From the NCBI RefSeq assembly GCF_019774615.1, contig NZ_CP081496.1, forward strand, positions 4,402,001 to 4,466,000: a DNA stretch of 64,000 nt. Reading direction: 5' to 3'. The stretch comes from Streptomyces sp. BHT-5-2. GTDB taxonomy: Bacteria > Actinomycetota > Actinomycetes > Streptomycetales > Streptomycetaceae. Both the position numbers and the translations under genes were made by a program. Numbering within the stretch: position 1 is the first letter of the stretch; each line of letters begins with the position of its first letter. A model generated the notes under the pieces. The model was not told the DNA's origin. It saw only the letters and a list, made by a program, of their open reading frames with translations, and ran no database searches. Positions 61,485 through 64,000 of this stretch are shown piece by piece.

Positions 61485-61506
61485 GGCCGGCCGAGTGCGG
61501 CCGGCC
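61485..61506. terminator. Hairpin downstream of the small secreted protein gene
   Basis: GGCCGGCC-N6-GGCCGGCC, stem of 8 bp, 11 nt beyond the stop of the leftward gene at 61517. Confidence 0.5.
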
Positions 61507-61516
61507 GTGGCCGGGG

Positions 61517-61978
61517 TCACTCCACGTGGACGGTCCTGATGTCGGTGGTGCGGTCCACGGACGGGTGGCCGCCCTTCGGGCCGTCGACGCCGTAGAGCAC
61601 TCCGCGGAACTGAAGGACTCCGCGGTGGGTGGCCTTGACCTTCGTGTCGACCTTGGCATCGACCACGTCGATGTCCGCGATGTGGCCGCACTTGACGGTG
61701 TGCCAGGCGCCCTTCGTGCCGACGCGCTGCTGGGCACAGAACACGCCGTACCGGAGGGCGTCGCTGCCCCCCTGGCCCTTGACGTGCACGGTCTGGCCGA
61801 CCTTGACGGTGCCGGGCGACGCACTCAGGTCGGCGCTGCCCTTGGCGAACGCCGGGGTGACGGCCAGTACGGCCGCGGCCGCGCCCACGGCGGTGACGGT
61901 GACGAGGCGGCCGCCCCGACGCCCCAGGATCCCCCGCGCGGCGCGCCCGTTGCCTGCTTTCTTCGCTTCGTCGGTCAT
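61517..61978 (-). CDS. Small secreted protein, unknown
   Basis: 153 residues. Signal peptide with basic head (GILGRRGGRLVTVTAVGAA) and cleavage near AFAKGS. The mature part is an Ig-like beta domain: LSASPGTVKVGQTVHVKG is the usual first strand pair of such secreted Streptomyces proteins, with two Cys (VFCAQQ, VKCGHI) and VLYGVDGPKGGH. Similar folds act as cell-surface or neocarzinostatin-like binders. ATG 61978 follows GGGAGGGAAAG. Confidence 0.8.
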   Translation of the reverse strand: MTDEAKKAGNGRAARGILGRRGGRLVTVTAVGAAAAVLAVTPAFAKGSADLSASPGTVKVGQTVHVKGQGGSDALRYGVFCAQQRVGTKGAWHTVKCGHIADIDVVDAKVDTKVKATHRGVLQFRGVLYGVDGPKGGHPSVDRTTDIRTVHVE

Positions 61979-62001
61979 CTTTCTTTCCCTCCCCTTTTAT
62001 C

Positions 62002-62015
62002 GGCCCGATCGGGCC
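62002..62015. promoter_or_regulatory. 14-bp palindrome upstream of the secreted-protein gene
   Basis: GGCCCGATCGGGCC, perfect, 24 nt upstream of the leftward start codon. May be an operator or a leader hairpin. Confidence 0.35.
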
Positions 62016-62221
62016 TCGCACCATAAGAGGGGGATTACGCGTGATGCGTTCCAGTCAAGTGCGCCCGCTGTCGTACGGCGGGGCGCCTGCGGAGGCCGGG
62101 CGCGGTGTCACGGGTGTGGCGAACGGAGGGACGTGGGGCTGATGTCCACCGCGATACCGGGTATCTGTGCCGGTGGCCGCGCCGGGACCGGTCCGGACCG
62201 TGGCGGAAGGGAGCGGTTGTG

Positions 62222-63454
62222 GTGGAGCGGACGACATGCTGTGTGGTGGGCGGTGGGCCGGCCGGGATGGTGCTGGCGCTGCTGCTGGCGCGGGCCGGGG
62301 TGGCCGTGACGGTCCTGGAGAAGCACGGGGACTTCCTGCGGGACTTCCGGGGGGACACCGTGCATCCCTCCACGCTGGCGCTGCTGGACGAGTTGGGGCT
62401 CGGCGAGCGGTTCGCCCGGTTGCCACAGCGCCGGGTGACGACCGTTCAGCTGCCGCTGGGGCCGGAGGGCTCCCTGATGACGGTGGGGAACATCGCCGCG
62501 CTGGGCGGCCCGTTCAACTACGTCGCGATGGTGCCGCAGTGGGACCTGCTCGATCTACTGGCGGACGAGGCCCGGCGGGAACCGTCGTTCTCGGTGCGGA
62601 TGAGTACCGAGGTGACGTCGTTCCTGAAGGAGCGCGGCCGGGTGACGGGGGTCCGGTACCGCACGGCCGACGGCGGGACGGGGGTGCTGCGGGCGACGCT
62701 GACGGTGGCCTGCGACGGCCGGGGTTCGCTGGCCCGGGCCCTGCCGGAGCTCGGACTGCGGACGTTCGACTGCCCCATGGACGCCTGGTGGTTCCGGCTC
62801 CCGCGGCGGGACGGCGATCCGCACGGGCTGGTGGGCGGGGCCGGCGACCGGCTGCTCAGCGCCATGATCGACCGCGGGGACTACTGGCAGTGCGCGGCGC
62901 TGATCCCCAAGGGGTCGGACGCCGCGCGGCGCGCCGCCGGCCTGGAGGCGTTCATGGTGAACTACGCCTCGGCCGCGCCCTGGATCGGCGACCGGGTGCG
63001 GTCGCTGCGCTCCTGGGACGAGGTGAAGCTGCTGGACGTGCGGCTCGACCGGTTGCGGCGCTGGCACCGGCCCGGGCTGCTGTGCATCGGCGACGCGGCG
63101 CACGCGATGTCGCCGGTCTTCGGGATCGGCATCAATCTCGCGGTGGAGGACGCGGTGGCGGCCGCCCGGCATCTGGTCCGGCCGCTGCGGGCGGGCCGGG
63201 TGGGCCTGCGGGACGTCCGGGCGGTACAGCGCCGGCGGTGGCCGACGGCGGCGTTGACGCAGGCGTTGCAGCGGTTCGCCCACTCCCGGGTGATCGAGCC
63301 GGTGCTGGCCGGCCGGCCACCGTTCGACAATCCGAGGAGGGCCCAGTGGGTGGCCGAACGGTTCACCACCTCGCGGTGGCTGAACCGGGTCCCGGCGTAC
63401 TTCCTGGCGTACGGCGCGGTGCGCGAGCGGCCGCCGGCCGAGTCGGTGCGGTGA
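62222..63454 (+). CDS. FAD-dependent monooxygenase (PHBH-type)
   Basis: 410 residues. FAD loop CCVVGGGPAGMVLALLLARAG, the RGDTVHPSTL segment, the DG motif VACDGRGSLAR and the GD motif LCIGDAAHAMSPVFGIGINLAVEDAV. All three signatures of aromatic hydroxylases are present. GTG 62222 (or 62219) follows GGAAGGGAG. Substrate unknown; stand-alone gene. Confidence 0.92.
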   Translation: MERTTCCVVGGGPAGMVLALLLARAGVAVTVLEKHGDFLRDFRGDTVHPSTLALLDELGLGERFARLPQRRVTTVQLPLGPEGSLMTVGNIAALGGPFNYVAMVPQWDLLDLLADEARREPSFSVRMSTEVTSFLKERGRVTGVRYRTADGGTGVLRATLTVACDGRGSLARALPELGLRTFDCPMDAWWFRLPRRDGDPHGLVGGAGDRLLSAMIDRGDYWQCAALIPKGSDAARRAAGLEAFMVNYASAAPWIGDRVRSLRSWDEVKLLDVRLDRLRRWHRPGLLCIGDAAHAMSPVFGIGINLAVEDAVAAARHLVRPLRAGRVGLRDVRAVQRRRWPTAALTQALQRFAHSRVIEPVLAGRPPFDNPRRAQWVAERFTTSRWLNRVPAYFLAYGAVRERPPAESVR

Positions 63455-63503
63455 GACGGCGGAACGGGCCGCGGCATCGCACGCCGGGGCCCGTTCCGCC
63501 GTC
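63455..63503. terminator. Perfect 16-bp hairpin
   Basis: GACGGCGGAACGGGCC (63455-63470) is exactly complementary to 63488-63503; it starts right after the monooxygenase stop and ends 7 nt before the opposing stop. Confidence 0.78.
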
Positions 63504-63509
63504 TTCCGG

Positions 63510-63782
63510 TCAGTCCGTCACTTCTGCCAGCCGGAAGGGGCCGGCCGCTCCGGGCGCGTACATCACCGGCAGGGTGCGCCCCCGTGGGACGACCACGATC
63601 GGCTCCTCGCGGTACTCCCGCAGGAAGTGCTCCAGCGGCTCCCAGATCATGCTCCGGTATCCGGCCTCGGTCCGCTGCTGCTCGAAGGACAGGGTCAGGG
63701 CGGAATCCTCCACGGTGACGCTCACGGCGCCCACCTCGAGCCATTCCCCGCCGATCCAGGCTTCGAGTCGTACGTAAGACAT
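63510..63782 (-). CDS. Small hypothetical protein
   Basis: 90 residues from ATG 63782 (63818 possible). Compact, beta-rich and soluble (YVRLEAWIGGEWLEVGAVSVTVED, WEPLEHFLREYREEPIVVVPRG). Many Trp and Glu. Conserved-looking but not assigned to a family. Confidence 0.65.
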   Translation of the reverse strand: MSYVRLEAWIGGEWLEVGAVSVTVEDSALTLSFEQQRTEAGYRSMIWEPLEHFLREYREEPIVVVPRGRTLPVMYAPGAAGPFRLAEVTD

Positions 63783-63849
63783 GACGCAAGGGTGCCTGGT
63801 GCCGCACCGGCCTGGCAATCAGGAGGTGCGGCAGGACCTCGTCAAATCC

Positions 63850-64000
63850 TCATTGGGACGGTCGCTGGCCGCCCACGCGGTATTGCTCGGTGACGGCCGG
63901 TGGCGCGACCGGGGCCGAGGCCGGAGCCGGGGCAGCGCCTTTGGCAGCGGTATCGGATTCCGAAGCCGCCTGACTCTTGGAATTACGGCGCATTTCCTGG
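63850..64000 (-). CDS. End of a gene running off the window, or a 47-residue peptide
   Basis: An open frame on the minus strand ends at 63850. The first ATG in view is 63993 (MRRNSKSQAASESDTAAKG, then Ala/Pro repeat, ending GGQRPSQ). The frame is open to the window edge, so it may be the C-terminal tail of a longer protein. An AGGA lies too close to the ATG to be a good ribosome-binding site. Confidence 0.3.
   Translation of the reverse strand, partial: QEMRRNSKSQAASESDTAAKGAAPAPASAPVAPPAVTEQYRVGGQRPSQ

Overview
The window reads as chromosomal DNA of a Streptomyces-type actinomycete. It has very high GC with GC-biased third codon positions, GTG starts, a conservon (cvnABCDE), NsrR/Hmp and DevS/DevR-like sensing, a Ser/Thr kinase, SigB-type sigma regulation and rare TTA (bldA) codons. 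The exact species cannot be told. No rRNA, tRNA, CRISPR array, intact transposon or replication origin was seen. Most of the window looks like accessory, chromosome-arm-type gene content: many small regulator/target pairs in divergent or convergent arrangement, often separated by strong hairpins.

Layout. 0.2-4.5 kb: conservon of sensor kinase, roadblock protein, DUF742 protein and GTPase, followed by a cytochrome P450 of CYP157 type that lacks the K-helix ExxR motif. 4.7-6.5 kb: opposing gene for a terpene-synthase-like protein. 6.5-7.5 kb: no convincing gene. 7.6-11.4 kb: lipoprotein and a Tat-exported multicopper oxidase. 11.5-25 kb: a string of regulator/transporter/enzyme pairs (EamA/LysR, HAD-DeoR/MFS, alpha/beta hydrolase, two tiny membrane proteins/TetR, macrolide-kinase-like protein, LysR-tartrate dehydrogenase, NmrA-ArsR/MFS, bicupin/P450). 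27-34 kb: NarL-type two-component system, esterase, anti-sigma factor and SigB-type sigma factor, macrolide glycosyltransferase.

34-41 kb: an oxygenase-like DUF2236 domain fused to four EF-hands; a zinc-less MDR oxidoreductase; then a three-gene membrane module (37.35-40.38 kb) whose first two proteins share a short Gly-rich motif three times, with an (I/V)-x-(I/V)-G core. That module is the best candidate here for an undescribed system. 41-46 kb: methyltransferase/TetR pair with its operators on the start codon, a metallopeptidase-like lipoprotein, a GNAT enzyme, a permease interrupted by an in-frame TGA, and a decapitated histidine kinase.

46-54.5 kb is a nitric-oxide and hypoxia island: nsrR, hmp with an NsrR-type operator, a DevS-like double-GAF kinase, a divergent NarL-type regulator, a second N-terminally extended flavohemoglobin-like reductase and a PPOX-fold protein. 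A repeated palindrome (GGGCCGAACGGCCC and variants) lies upstream of the kinase, the regulator/globin pair and the PPOX gene, so these are probably one OsdR/DevR-type regulon. 55-59.3 kb: a TetR gene and paoABC-like molybdenum aldehyde oxidase operon with a perfect palindrome between them. 59.4-64 kb: membrane Ser/Thr kinase with a secreted C-terminal domain, a small secreted protein, an FAD monooxygenase and a hypothetical protein.
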